Assembly: GCA_937960785.1 (NCBI GenBank)
Contig: CALGOZ010000128.1
Location: 1 to 64,000, forward strand
Origin: an uncultured Pseudogracilibacillus sp.
Lineage (GTDB): Bacteria; Bacillota; Bacilli; Bacillales; Amphibacillaceae
Length of the DNA: 64,000 bases
Direction of reading: 5' to 3'
Shown: one piece after another, positions 6,840-14,867 of the stretch
Numbering within the stretch: position 1 is the first letter of the stretch
Layout of the letters: every line of letters starts with the position of its first letter
The notes under the pieces: generated by a model
Databases searched by the model: none
What the model was told of the DNA's origin: nothing
Seen by the model: the letters and a program-made list of their open reading frames with translations, nothing else
Translations under genes and position numbers: made by a program

Positions 6840-7505
6840 ATGAATTTAGCGATAATAGACCAGCAACATATTTTTCGTGAAGGTTTCCAACGTTTAGTAG
6901 AGAAGGAAGAGAATCTGCAAATAGTTGCGTCGGTACCGACTTTATCCGAACTTCCGGTTGAGAAGGTAAATGATATTGATGTATTTTTAATCGATATAGG
7001 AGTCCTTAAATCGGAAGAAGAGTTAATCCCAAAGTTAATGAAGGATATTGTTCTTGAGTACAAAATTGTTGCTTTGGCGAATGATGCAGATAAGGAAAAC
7101 GTAATGCTAGCAATTAATTTAGGTTGTCACGGTTATTTATTAAAGGACATGTCCTATGAAAAATTTATCCAAGCACTCCACTTAATTTATGAACAAGGTG
7201 CATTTATTCACCCTCAAGCATTGTATTACGTTATTAATGAGTATCGTAAATTAAGCCGGCAGGGAGGAAGAGGTTCCCGGAATAAGCTAAGTCGAAAAAG
7301 TGCAAAGCGAATTTGTACAAACCGAGAGAATGAAATTTTACAACTACTAGTCGATGGTCATAACAATAGTAGTATTGCAAAAGAATTAAATATAAGTGAA
7401 AAAACAGTGAAAAACCATTTGACGAATATTTTTCGTAAGCTAGATGTGAAGGATCGGACACAAGCAGCGGTACTAGCAATTCGGAACCAATGGGTAGACT
7501 TCTAA
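6840..7505 (+). CDS. DegU-like LuxR response regulator, atypical receiver (2)
   Basis: A 221-residue NarL/FixJ regulator similar to the one at 3953. The receiver keeps the acceptor Asp52 and Lys102, but the acidic pair is DQ (7-8) and the switch residue is Ala80. The LuxR HTH is near the C-terminus (CTNRENEILQLLVDGHNN, SEKTVKNHLTNIFRKLDVKD). A basic linker (about 140-158) joins the domains. A GTG at 6837 directly precedes the ATG at 6840, and both lie near GGGGGA; I prefer the ATG. It is monocistronic, ends in a terminator, and has no adjacent kinase. DegU-type DNA binding is likely, but the targets are unknown. Confidence 0.85.
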   Translation: MNLAIIDQQHIFREGFQRLVEKEENLQIVASVPTLSELPVEKVNDIDVFLIDIGVLKSEEELIPKLMKDIVLEYKIVALANDADKENVMLAINLGCHGYLLKDMSYEKFIQALHLIYEQGAFIHPQALYYVINEYRKLSRQGGRGSRNKLSRKSAKRICTNRENEILQLLVDGHNNSSIAKELNISEKTVKNHLTNIFRKLDVKDRTQAAVLAIRNQWVDF

Positions 7506-7511
7506 AAATAG

Positions 7512-7573
7512 GCATAATGCTCTTAGGCTTGAAACACATTTATATTGTTTTTAAGGGAGCAATATGCTTTTTT
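7512..7573 (+). terminator. Terminator after second DegU-like gene
   Basis: GCATAATGCTC (7512-7522) pairs with GAGCAATATGC (7557-7567) with one mismatch, then a T-run. Confidence 0.75.
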
Positions 7574-7647
7574 AAAAAAATAGACATAGACATTTGTAGT
7601 CACTTCCTCCATAATGAATAGTAATTAAAATAAAGGAGGAATTATGG

Positions 7648-8142
7648 ATGGTATCTGTAACGTTCCAAGGTGAACCTGTTACATTAAGTGGTGAACAAGT
7701 AAAAGTAGGAGACAAGGCGCCAAATTTTACACTTTTATCGAACACCTTAGAAGAAATGACGTTAGCAGACTATAAGGGGCAAACGAAGCTTATTAGTGTT
7801 GTGCCCTCCCTTGATACGGAAGTATGTTCATTACAGACGAAGCGATTCAATGAAGAAGCGACAAAGTTAGCTGCAAAAGTGTTAACTGTTAGTATGGACT
7901 TACCCTTTGCACAAAGTCGTTGGTGTGGACTGGAAGGTATCGATCACGTAGAGACATTATCAGATCATCGGTTAGCCGATTTTGGAACGAAATATGGAGT
8001 CTTAATTGAAGAGTTACGCCTTCTTACTCGCGCAATTTTTGTCGTAGATGAAGCCGATATTGTGACCTATGTCGAATACGTTGATGAAGTAACGAACCAT
8101 CCAAATTATGAAAGAGTATTACAACATTTAAATGAAAATTAA
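7648..8142 (+). CDS. tpx: Thiol peroxidase (2-Cys peroxiredoxin, Tpx)
   Basis: A 164-residue atypical 2-Cys peroxiredoxin that reduces hydrogen peroxide and alkyl hydroperoxides with thioredoxin. The peroxidatic Cys is in PSLDTEVCSLQTKRFNEE (family PSLDTxVC) and the resolving Cys in SRWCGLEGI. The length is normal. The ribosome-binding site AAAGGAGGA precedes the ATG. In B. subtilis tpx neighbours ytxK and ackA; here ytxK follows but ackA is absent. A strong terminator follows. Confidence 0.97.
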   Translation: MVSVTFQGEPVTLSGEQVKVGDKAPNFTLLSNTLEEMTLADYKGQTKLISVVPSLDTEVCSLQTKRFNEEATKLAAKVLTVSMDLPFAQSRWCGLEGIDHVETLSDHRLADFGTKYGVLIEELRLLTRAIFVVDEADIVTYVEYVDEVTNHPNYERVLQHLNEN

Positions 8143-8155
8143 TAAATATTTTTTA

Positions 8156-8186
8156 TACAGTTCTAATTTTAGAACTGTATTTTCTT
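8156..8186 (+). terminator. tpx terminator
   Basis: TACAGTTCTAA and TTAGAACTGTA (8156-8179) form an 11-bp perfect stem followed by TTTTCTT. Confidence 0.85.
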
Positions 8187-8261
8187 GTTAACTTGTTATA
8201 ATAGTATAATGGATTAACTGATACCGAAAGTTGAACTAGTAGATGAAATGGAGAAGATAGG

Positions 8262-9248
8262 ATGGAAGATTCAACTGTTGTTAAATTGTTTACAAAGTTA
8301 GATGAAGGGATAGAAAAAATTAAGGATCATGACACCTTATATTTAGATGCATTAGCCGATTCGCTACATTATATTCATTTGGAAGAAGCGGTTACTGAAG
8401 AAGTTAAGAAGAATGAAAATATGTTCAAACAAATTCGAAAAAGTTTCCTCGCTAAAATAAATGATCGGCAAGCAGTTCATCGCGCCATACAAATGGCATT
8501 GTTAAAAGGAATGAAAGATGAAGTACAATCGAATCATCGAATGACACCGGAATCGATTGCACTTTTTATTAGTTATTTAATCCAAAAGTTATATCCGAAC
8601 AAAGAGAAGCTATCGTTACTTAATTTGGCTAGTGGTACCGGCAATTTATTACATACAGTTCTTGGTCAATTAGAAAAAGATATAGACGCTTACGCAAGTG
8701 AAATCGATGATACTTTAATAAGGATATCGGTTATGACAGCAAATTTATTGGAGCAAGAAATAGAATACTTTCATCAAGATTGTTTACGGCCTTTATTTGT
8801 TGATCCTGTCGATATCGTTATAAGTGATTTACCTGTCGGGTATTACCCAGATGAAGAACGGGCGAAAGAATTTGAACTAAAAGCTGAAGAAGGAATGTCT
8901 TATTCCCATCATTTATTTATCGAACAGGCATTAACGTATACAAAAAAAGGTGGCTATGTAATCTGTTTAATTCCTGAATTTTTATTTACAAGCGATCAAG
9001 CAGATATATTGCAAAAATTTTTACATGAAAAAGCCCATATTATCGGTCTTTTTCAATTAGCTGATAGTACGTTTAAGGCGAAGGAACATAAGAAAAGTAT
9101 ATTTATTTTACGGAAAAAAGGTGAAGCGACGAAAAATGTAAAACAACCATTACTCGTAATGCTTCCATCATTAAAGAACACAGTTGCAATGGAGGATATT
9201 TTAGTTCAAATTAACGGGTGGTTTGAAGAGGAGAAAGAGCGCTTATAA
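8262..9248 (+). CDS. ytxK: YtxK-type SAM-dependent methyltransferase
   Basis: A 328-residue class I methyltransferase related to N6-adenine DNA methylases. The SAM-binding region is about residues 118-130 (LLNLASGTGNLLHTVL). The catalytic-loop position that is (N/D)PPY in DNA methylases reads SDLPVGYYP. Proteins of this family have no restriction partner and no proven substrate. Its place after tpx matches B. subtilis ytxK. The usual downstream ackA is missing, and the gene instead converges on a universal stress protein. True DNA methylation is doubtful given the altered motif. Confidence 0.85.
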   Translation: MEDSTVVKLFTKLDEGIEKIKDHDTLYLDALADSLHYIHLEEAVTEEVKKNENMFKQIRKSFLAKINDRQAVHRAIQMALLKGMKDEVQSNHRMTPESIALFISYLIQKLYPNKEKLSLLNLASGTGNLLHTVLGQLEKDIDAYASEIDDTLIRISVMTANLLEQEIEYFHQDCLRPLFVDPVDIVISDLPVGYYPDEERAKEFELKAEEGMSYSHHLFIEQALTYTKKGGYVICLIPEFLFTSDQADILQKFLHEKAHIIGLFQLADSTFKAKEHKKSIFILRKKGEATKNVKQPLLVMLPSLKNTVAMEDILVQINGWFEEEKERL

Positions 9249-9255
9249 ACAAAAA

Positions 9256-9320
9256 ACCGCATATAAAAAGTGAAACATTATGTAAAACCTTAAACACATT
9301 CCTTTTTATATGCGGTCAAC
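9256..9320. terminator. Bidirectional terminator, ytxK / usp
   Basis: ACCGCATATAAAAAG (9256-9270) is perfectly complementary to CTTTTTATATGCGGT (9302-9316), a 15-bp stem with a T-run on the minus-strand side. Confidence 0.85.
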
Positions 9321-9324
9321 TCTT

Positions 9325-9753
9325 TTAGCGGACGATTAGTACGTCACATTTTGCATATCGAGCGACACTTTCTGATACACTACCGATTAAGAAGCGTTCG
9401 ACGGCGTTTAGACCTGTAGCTCCAATGACGATTAAATCAGCATCATTTTCTGGTGCGACTTCCTTAGAAATAGCTACTTTTGGTGAACCGTATTTTAAAG
9501 CGAGCTTTACTTCTTTTACACCGGCTTCTTTTGCGTTTTCTACGTATTCATTTAATAAATCACGAGCGTACTTTTCAGCACGTTCAGATAAAGATTTGTC
9601 ATAAGCTTCTGCAGTAGCAAAGGTACGAGTATCGACAATGTGTGTAATAATTAAGGTTGCATCGTTAGCTTTTGCTACTTCGACAGACTTATTAAAGGCT
9701 TTTTCAGACGCTTTTGATCCATCAACTGCAATTACAATGTTTTTGTAATTCAT
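9325..9753 (-). CDS. Universal stress protein (UspA family)
   Basis: A 142-residue single Usp domain. The N-terminal strand MNYKNIVIAVDGSKAS and the C-terminal ATP-binding signature GATGLNAVERFLIGSVSES (family G-2x-G-9x-G-S/T) are both intact, so it is probably an ATP-binding Usp. Family members help survival in growth arrest or stress, but the biochemical activity is usually unclear. It is monocistronic with a good SigmaA promoter upstream and a shared terminator. The ribosome-binding site AAGGAGG lies before the ATG. Confidence 0.95.
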   Translation of the reverse strand: MNYKNIVIAVDGSKASEKAFNKSVEVAKANDATLIITHIVDTRTFATAEAYDKSLSERAEKYARDLLNEYVENAKEAGVKEVKLALKYGSPKVAISKEVAPENDADLIVIGATGLNAVERFLIGSVSESVARYAKCDVLIVR

Positions 9754-9788
9754 CTTTATTTCCTCCTTGATTAGCCAATCTTTAGTTT

Positions 9789-9817
9789 ATTATATCGTAT
9801 TTAAAATGTTTTTGTAA
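9789..9817 (-). promoter_or_regulatory. Promoter of universal stress gene
   Basis: On the minus strand TTACAA (9817-9812), a 17-base spacer, and TATAAT (9794-9789): a SigmaA-type promoter about 35 bases upstream of the start. Confidence 0.6.
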
Positions 9818-9986
9818 TACTATAAGGGAAAACTTTTTCAAATATTCAAATATATTGTTTCAATTTTGTCACAAGTATACGTTTACTTCTATCTAAAGTT
9901 AAGGATTGAACTAGTCTTAAAAATTGTTTACGATAAAATAGATAACGCTTACAATGAGATAAAATATGCTTAAAGGAGAGAGAGAT

Positions 9987-10946
9987 ATGCCGTGGGAAAC
10001 AAAGTTTACTAAGAAGTTTGGTGTGACATATCCAATTGTACAAGGAGGGTTAGCTTATTTAGCATATTCAGATTTAGCTGCTGCTGTTTCAAATGCGGGA
10101 GGCTTAGGCCAGATCACAGCGATGAGTTTAGATTCACCAGAAGCCTTACGGAAAGAAATTAGACGGACAAAAGAGTTGACGAATAAGCCTTTTGGCGTGA
10201 ATTATGCAATTGGTGCTGCACGCCGACCGTTTAAAGAGATGGTTGAGGTAGCTATTGAAGAAGAAGTAGAAGCAATTTCTATTACTGGTGGTAATCCACA
10301 ACCTATTTTAGAAATGGTTGAGGACACTCCGATAAAAACGCTAGTTCTTGTTGCAGCCCGACGTCAGGCTGAAAAGGCTGAAGAGTTAGGTGCCGATGCT
10401 GTCATGGTCGTAGGACAAGAAGGGGGCGGGCATATTGGAAGAAGTGATACTGGGACTTTAGTTTTGACCCCGCAAGTGAAAGAGCATGTTTCGATTCCAG
10501 TTTTAGCTTCAGGGGGGATTGTCGATGGAAAAGGATTAATGGCTGCCTTTGCTTTAGGTGCAGATGGTATTGAAATGGGAACACGTTTTATCGCTACGAA
10601 AGAATGTGTTCATGCGAATGAAGTATATAAAAGAGCAATTCTAGAGGCGGATGAAAATTCTACTGTCGTAATTAAGAGATCTCTCGGGGCACCAGCCCGG
10701 GCTATAAAAAACAGTTGGACCGATAAAATATTAGAACTAGAAAACCAATACGGTACATACGAAGCGTTAAAAGATTATATCAGTGGTGAAGCGAATAAGC
10801 GCTATATTTATGAGGGACTGACGGAGGAAGGCTTTGGTTGGGCTGGGCAAGGAGCCGCTCGGATTCATAGTGTTCCATCGGTAAAGCAATTATTTAAAGA
10901 TATAATCGCCGAAGCAGAACAAATTCGTTCCCGCTGGAGTATATAA
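9987..10946 (+). CDS. Nitronate monooxygenase / FabK-like flavoprotein
   Basis: A 319-residue FMN-dependent TIM-barrel protein of the 2-nitropropane dioxygenase (nitronate monooxygenase) family. Near the N-terminus is YPIVQGGLAYLAYSDLAAAV. The flavin-phosphate region VLASGGIVDGKGLMAAFALG and GADGIEMGTRF follow. The GGHIGRSDTGT segment carries the His typical of the family. The start at 9987 (MPWETKF) follows AAAGGAGAGA; the upstream ATG at 9966 overlaps that site. The enzyme could oxidise alkyl nitronates or act as an enoyl-ACP reductase; sequence alone cannot separate these. No fatty-acid genes are adjacent, which slightly favours the former. Confidence 0.85.
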   Translation: MPWETKFTKKFGVTYPIVQGGLAYLAYSDLAAAVSNAGGLGQITAMSLDSPEALRKEIRRTKELTNKPFGVNYAIGAARRPFKEMVEVAIEEEVEAISITGGNPQPILEMVEDTPIKTLVLVAARRQAEKAEELGADAVMVVGQEGGGHIGRSDTGTLVLTPQVKEHVSIPVLASGGIVDGKGLMAAFALGADGIEMGTRFIATKECVHANEVYKRAILEADENSTVVIKRSLGAPARAIKNSWTDKILELENQYGTYEALKDYISGEANKRYIYEGLTEEGFGWAGQGAARIHSVPSVKQLFKDIIAEAEQIRSRWSI

Positions 10947-10976
10947 AACTTTGTTTAAGAAAAATACGGAATTTTA

Positions 10977-11020
10977 TAAAAGGGGCTGAGTTTTCTACTG
11001 TAACGACTCAGTCCCTTTTA
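10977..11020 (+). terminator. Terminator after nitronate monooxygenase-like gene
   Basis: AAAAGGGGCTGAGT pairs with ACTCAGTCCCTTTT (one G-T pair), ending in TTTT. Confidence 0.8.
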
Positions 11021-11196
11021 TATCGATGATCTTTCTTCAAAACATAAGTGTTATTATTCATTATGTATAATTCCTTGCGACTTTTCTAAGGTTACTTATA
11101 ATGAATGTAATGCTAATTTTAGTTACAATAAGGTTATCAATATTATATAAATTTTTTTGGTAGCGTTTTTTTGAATCAATGGAGGCTCAACTATTA

Positions 11197-12021
11197 ATGG
11201 ATAATATCGAACGAGAAATTCTTTCAAATCGTTTACGCTCATGGATTTTACAGGCTGGAAAAATTATCCGCGAAAAAATAAACGACCCCCTTGTCGTCTC
11301 AACGAAATCAAACCCGAAAGATTTAGTGACTGAGATGGATCGGGAAGTGGAATATTTTTTTGCATCGAAAATAAAGCGATTTTATCCGCATCATCTTTTG
11401 TTGGGTGAAGAGGGTTACGGTCATAGTGAGTTAAATAAGACCGATACGATTTGGATTATCGATCCGATTGATGGGACGATGAATTTTGTCCATCAAAAAC
11501 AAGATTTTGCAATTTCAATCGGTATATACCATCAAGGAATCGGAGAGATTGGCTATATTTACGATGTCATGAATAATAATTTATTTGGTGCCTTACGGGG
11601 AAATGGTGCCTATAAAAATAATGTAAAGCTTCCATCGTTAGAAAAGGACGACTTAAGCCTCGATGAGTCCATGGTTTCGTTCAGCCACCGTTGGTTAATG
11701 AAGAATAACTTTGTAAATGAAAGAACGATGCAACAGTTAGTAAGAGATGTGCGGGGTGTCCGTTCTTATGGTTCAGCTGCTTTAGGTTTTGCTCGAGTAG
11801 CCGAAGGTGCGCTCGATGCCTATATTACAATGCGTCTTGAACCTTGGGACATTGCAGCTGGAAGAATTATCGTTAATGAAGTTGGTGGAATCACGACCGA
11901 TGTTCGTGGTAAAGAAATCGGCTTGTTAGAAAGAAGTTCTGTAATTAGTGCTCATCCAGCGATTCACGAGCGACTAGTTAAAAGGTATTTGCGACGGGCC
12001 ATTAAGCGGGGAGTTCGTTAG
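11197..12021 (+). CDS. yktC: Inositol monophosphatase family protein
   Basis: A 274-residue magnesium-dependent phosphatase of the IMPase/SuhB superfamily. All metal-site motifs are present: GEEGYG, WIIDPIDGTMNFVHQ and EPWDIAAGRIIVNEVGG. It dephosphorylates inositol phosphates or similar sugar phosphates. B. subtilis YktC, its likely orthologue, lies just before the yla genes, which matches this context. I start at 11197 because the upstream ATG (11179) overlaps the GGAGG; the spacing to 11197 is rather long (11 bases). It is followed by its own terminator. Confidence 0.93.
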   Translation: MDNIEREILSNRLRSWILQAGKIIREKINDPLVVSTKSNPKDLVTEMDREVEYFFASKIKRFYPHHLLLGEEGYGHSELNKTDTIWIIDPIDGTMNFVHQKQDFAISIGIYHQGIGEIGYIYDVMNNNLFGALRGNGAYKNNVKLPSLEKDDLSLDESMVSFSHRWLMKNNFVNERTMQQLVRDVRGVRSYGSAALGFARVAEGALDAYITMRLEPWDIAAGRIIVNEVGGITTDVRGKEIGLLERSSVISAHPAIHERLVKRYLRRAIKRGVR

Positions 12022-12043
12022 AAGTTGTTTTATAATAATATTA

Positions 12044-12076
12044 AACCGAATCCAAATAATCGAATTCGGTTTTTTA
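12044..12076 (+). terminator. yktC terminator
   Basis: AACCGAAT pairs with ATTCGGTT around a short loop, followed by TTTTT. Confidence 0.8.
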
Positions 12077-12120
12077 ATATTTTGTTTTATGTAACTATTT
12101 ATGAGACATTAGTGAAAAAG

Positions 12121-12294
12121 TTACGATTCGTTTGTTTTGCGAATTTTTAAGCCAAAACCCATAAAAGCAAAACCTAATAACGTAAACAAAATAATAAGCC
12201 AGAAGTTACCATAATGGATGGCAATTCCAACGAAACAAAACATAAGCACGACTAAAATTGCTAATAAAAGCATAGGGAAATTTATCTTTCGCAT
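12121..12294 (-). CDS. ylaF: YlaF-like small membrane protein (DUF5325)
   Basis: A 57-residue protein with two membrane segments (about 6-26 and 29-47), beginning MRKINFPMLLLAILVVLMF and ending in a basic tail. Size, two-helix layout and position between yktC and ylaH match B. subtilis YlaF. The start at 12294 follows GAGGTG; a longer upstream frame has no ribosome-binding site. Function is unknown. In B. subtilis typA lies between ylaF and ylaH; here it does not. Confidence 0.7.
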   Translation of the reverse strand: MRKINFPMLLLAILVVLMFCFVGIAIHYGNFWLIILFTLLGFAFMGFGLKIRKTNES

Positions 12295-12434
12295 GAAGTA
12301 CACCTCTATTCTCTTCTCTTTTGTAAGTATATAACACTTATTTAAAAAACGAAACTTTATTGATAAATAGCATTTGTATTCTTTTTTTAGTATGATGATT
12401 GTTAGTATATTATGCAAATGAGGAGAAGATAGCG

Positions 12435-12740
12435 TTGGGTTCAGGAATTATACATCATTACATCGTGGAATTGATAGGAGAAGCACATCTATTTAAAACC
12501 TTCTATATTTTAAATGTCATTTTAGGGATTATTTCATACAAGTTAGGCTTCGCTAGGGAATTACCCCTATTAAAATCTATTATTGTATATATAATGTTAT
12601 TTATCGGTATGTTTGTCATTACAATTTTTAATTTATTCGGTTTACCAATTACCGAATCTCTAATTGTAATATCACTTGTACTAGCGATTTATCGCTTTCG
12701 GATGTATCGAGAGCGAAAAGCGCGCGGAGAAGAACAATAA
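12435..12740 (+). CDS. ylaH: YlaH-like membrane protein
   Basis: A 101-residue protein with three hydrophobic segments (about 18-35, 43-65 and 68-85) and a basic C-terminus (RFRMYRERKARGEEQ), typical of the YlaH family. A TTG at 12435 follows GAGGAGAAG with six-base spacing. The gene is divergent from ylaF. Function is unknown; the family is conserved beside typA in related bacilli, but typA is absent here. Confidence 0.75.
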   Translation: MGSGIIHHYIVELIGEAHLFKTFYILNVILGIISYKLGFARELPLLKSIIVYIMLFIGMFVITIFNLFGLPITESLIVISLVLAIYRFRMYRERKARGEEQ

Positions 12741-12818
12741 AAAAGACATCAAATTCCGCATGTTTTTTATAGGTTTGGGTATAGTATACGACAAATCCGA
12801 AATAAAGGTGGCATAACA

Positions 12819-13061
12819 ATGATTCGAACTATTCTAAGTTGTGTAGCTGGTGCTCTCGTTGTAATTGGATTATTTTGCGTGTGGAAGCAGAGACGTTCGA
12901 GAAATGATCAACCTTCAGGATTTGTCCGTACGTTTTCGATGGCCGGCGCACCAGATCAAGTAGAGCAGACAGAGTTAGATGATTTAGAAAATAGCAAAAT
13001 GGTTTCTGAAGGCTCTCAATTTGGTGTTCAATATTTTAATGAGTTTATGTATGATGAATAA
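12819..13061 (+). CDS. Small single-helix protein, unknown
   Basis: An 80-residue protein with one N-terminal hydrophobic helix (about 5-22, SCVAGALVVIGLFCVW), a basic anchor (KQRRSR) and an acidic tail. It is probably membrane-anchored with the tail in the cytoplasm. I do not recognise the family. The start has a good AAGGTGG. It stands between ylaH and ylaJ, where B. subtilis has ylaI (a zinc-finger protein); it has no zinc-binding Cys cluster and is not that gene. Confidence 0.6.
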   Translation: MIRTILSCVAGALVVIGLFCVWKQRRSRNDQPSGFVRTFSMAGAPDQVEQTELDDLENSKMVSEGSQFGVQYFNEFMYDE

Positions 13062-13076
13062 AATCCACTTTAAATT

Positions 13077-13250
13077 AAAAAGCTCGGACACCCCCCCTAA
13101 ATGAGTGGATGGACTGAAGCTATGCATCATAGCGAGCTTCAGTCCATCTTTGCTTTTTAGGCTTTATTATTTATGTTGGCGGTGCCCTTCTTCAAATTAA
13201 CTGCCATTAACGAAAATCGGTCTTCATGTTCCAGCATGTTTTAAAAAGAG
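13077..13250 (-). mobile_element. Insertion-sequence relic with palindromic end
   Basis: A 14-bp perfect stem (GATGGACTGAAGCT 13108-13121 with AGCTTCAGTCCATC 13135-13148) lies beside a C-rich tract (13091-13097). Just past it on the minus strand, codons from about 13226 to 13164 read EDRFSLMAVNLKKGTANI and then a stop. The NLKK ending resembles the C-terminus of DDE transposases. The upstream part is lost: in-frame stops appear by 13250. The same palindrome arm occurs at 462-504. I read this as the right end of a decayed insertion sequence; the family is not certain. Confidence 0.45.
13108..13148. repeat. Dispersed palindrome, copy 2
   Basis: Perfect 14-bp inverted repeat with a 13-base loop; the arm GATGGACTGA is shared with the copy at 462-504. 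Confidence 0.75.
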
Positions 13251-13379
13251 GCTACTTAGGCTTTTATTAAATGCTTATTCGATTACAAAAAGACGACAGG
13301 AAATTTAAAACAATTTGTTAATGTAGACTGAAGTCATCTCTACAAAATATTTATACTTAACCTGTGATTTAAAAAGAAA

Positions 13380-13415
13380 CGGTGCTTAGTTTAACTAAAC
13401 ACCGTCCCTTTGTTT
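13380..13415. terminator. ylaJ terminator (near-perfect palindrome)
   Basis: CGGTGCTTAGTT pairs with AACTAAACACCG with one mismatch and almost no loop. T-rich sequence follows on the minus-strand side (TTTCTTTTT), fitting termination of ylaJ. Between 13251 and 13379 I see no gene. Confidence 0.75.
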
Positions 13416-13458
13416 TCTTAACTTTCCACTTCCTTATGTCAGTTTATTTAAAGTATTG

Positions 13459-14010
13459 TTAATTTTCCTCAGGAGGTAAATCGTCTTCGTCTGGTTCTAC
13501 ACGGTTTAAATCTATTTCTCGGTCTTTTGTTCGATCGACATTTTCTTCGGCGGGTAAAGTTGGCATAATTCGACCAACGATATCAGCTAGTTCATCGACT
13601 ATTCCAATAATCGGTTCTCCGTCCTCTATACGGTCACGCATATTGCGGATTCGTTCCCCTGTATCTGCATCGGCGACGACGATTGCAGTTTTGCCGTAAG
13701 GATCATCACGTAAAGCCTCATTGACAGAAAACTTAATCGTGCCGACTCGTTGACGATCAATTTTTTCATCAACGTCGATTGCAACGACAGCATAGGGACC
13801 CGCAACGATTGAAACAGCCCGTTCAACATCTGGAACATTAGTCGCTACATCCGCTAGATGAGTTGCAATTTCGTTATTTGTTTGCCAATTTTGATTATCG
13901 CTTACTTGTTCTACTCGTTCGTTATCTTCCTGAGGTTTAGTAGTTGGATTGTTCATACAAGCTGTAAGAATCATTGCACTTATACCAATGCATATAAATC
14001 GTTTAAACAT
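13459..14010 (-). CDS. ylaJ: YlaJ, YhcN/YlaJ-family sporulation lipoprotein
   Basis: A 183-residue lipoprotein. A signal peptide ends in a lipobox (ISAMILTACMNN, Cys18). A YhcN/YlaJ domain (about 40-140) contains VERAVSIVAGPYAVVAIDVD and REIDLNRVEPDEDD near the acidic C-terminus. Family members are made in the forespore and attach to the spore inner membrane; YlaJ homologues affect germination. Position in the yla block supports the name. It is on the minus strand with ylaL upstream, each with its own terminator. Confidence 0.9.
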   Translation of the reverse strand: MFKRFICIGISAMILTACMNNPTTKPQEDNERVEQVSDNQNWQTNNEIATHLADVATNVPDVERAVSIVAGPYAVVAIDVDEKIDRQRVGTIKFSVNEALRDDPYGKTAIVVADADTGERIRNMRDRIEDGEPIIGIVDELADIVGRIMPTLPAEENVDRTKDREIDLNRVEPDEDDLPPEEN

Positions 14011-14096
14011 ATAGACGTCTCCCTTATCCTATGAGTTGATAATTATTTACGTTTATTGTTAGTCATTTCCGCCTTTTTATACGGTAAAAATAAAAA

Positions 14097-14119
14097 AACA
14101 GCAGGACAGACCTGCTGTT
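14097..14119 (-). terminator. ylaL terminator
   Basis: AACAGCAGG / CCTGCTGTT nine-bp stem, with a T-run on the minus-strand side. Confidence 0.85.
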
Positions 14120-14137
14120 AAAAGTTTAATATATTGT

Positions 14138-14626
14138 TTATTCAATTATAATTTCTTTAATATGAGTAAAAGGTTCGTCTTTATTTGAGCCGTCTCCAAA
14201 ATATAAATGGATTGGACCATCTTCTTTTAGTTGTTTTCCTTTATTAGAAAATCGTACATAAGCCTCTTTTAGTTGTTCAAGAGTAATTATAATATCTTCG
14301 CCTTTCGTAATAAGTCTTGCGGAAGTTGCCTCGGCTTTTGGTTCGACGTTTTCAACGAAAGGCTTTAAAGGCATTGCATAAGACTCAGTTAATGCTTTTT
14401 CTCGATCAAAGCGTTTAATACTATTGTTTACTGGTGGTTTAAAGCTTGAAGGATACTGTACTTCCGAATCGAAAAGCTCGGCTGTTTTTTGTGCTTCAGA
14501 CTTTTCCTTTGCTTCTTTTTTCTCAGCAAATAATTCTTCCAGTATAATTTTCCGGTCATCAAAAATCCAAACCGATGGATCTAAAGTAATTGGGTATTTT
14601 ACCTTACCTTTAATTTGGACGATCAT
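14138..14626 (-). CDS. ylaL: YlaL-like conserved protein
   Basis: A 162-residue hydrophilic protein. The N-terminus KGKVKYPITLDPSVWIFDDRKI is the conserved signature of the YlaL family found next to ylaN in bacilli. The centre is charged (EAKEKSEAQKTAE) and probably disordered. The C-terminal part ends DGSNKDEPFTHIKEIIIE. No catalytic motif is evident. The ribosome-binding site GAGGGG precedes the ATG at 14626. Its role is unknown. The glutaminase gene ylaM that follows ylaL in B. subtilis is absent. Confidence 0.75.
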   Translation of the reverse strand: MIVQIKGKVKYPITLDPSVWIFDDRKIILEELFAEKKEAKEKSEAQKTAELFDSEVQYPSSFKPPVNNSIKRFDREKALTESYAMPLKPFVENVEPKAEATSARLITKGEDIIITLEQLKEAYVRFSNKGKQLKEDGPIHLYFGDGSNKDEPFTHIKEIIIE

Positions 14627-14867
14627 CGTTTCACCCCTCTGTAACGCTATTGTTATGTAATTTTAACTTTCGTATATGAAACTTCGTCTATTATAGCATG
14701 ATACGAAAGGAAATAATATTAATTGAATTATTGCAATTGGAAAACGTTGATAACTTGCTTTTTATGTAAGTAAAAGTTAAGATTGTCTTAGGGCTATCAA
14801 GAATTATTTTGCAACTGAAGCGATGACTTAACGTCGATTTAATTTATACAAGTGTGGGGGGAAGGCA

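Noticed and set aside
8262..9248. Restriction-modification system
   Set aside because: The methylase has no restriction partner, its catalytic motif is altered, and its context is that of housekeeping ytxK.
14424..14660. 78-codon plus-strand frame opposite ylaL
   Set aside because: It is a shadow of ylaL without a ribosome-binding site.
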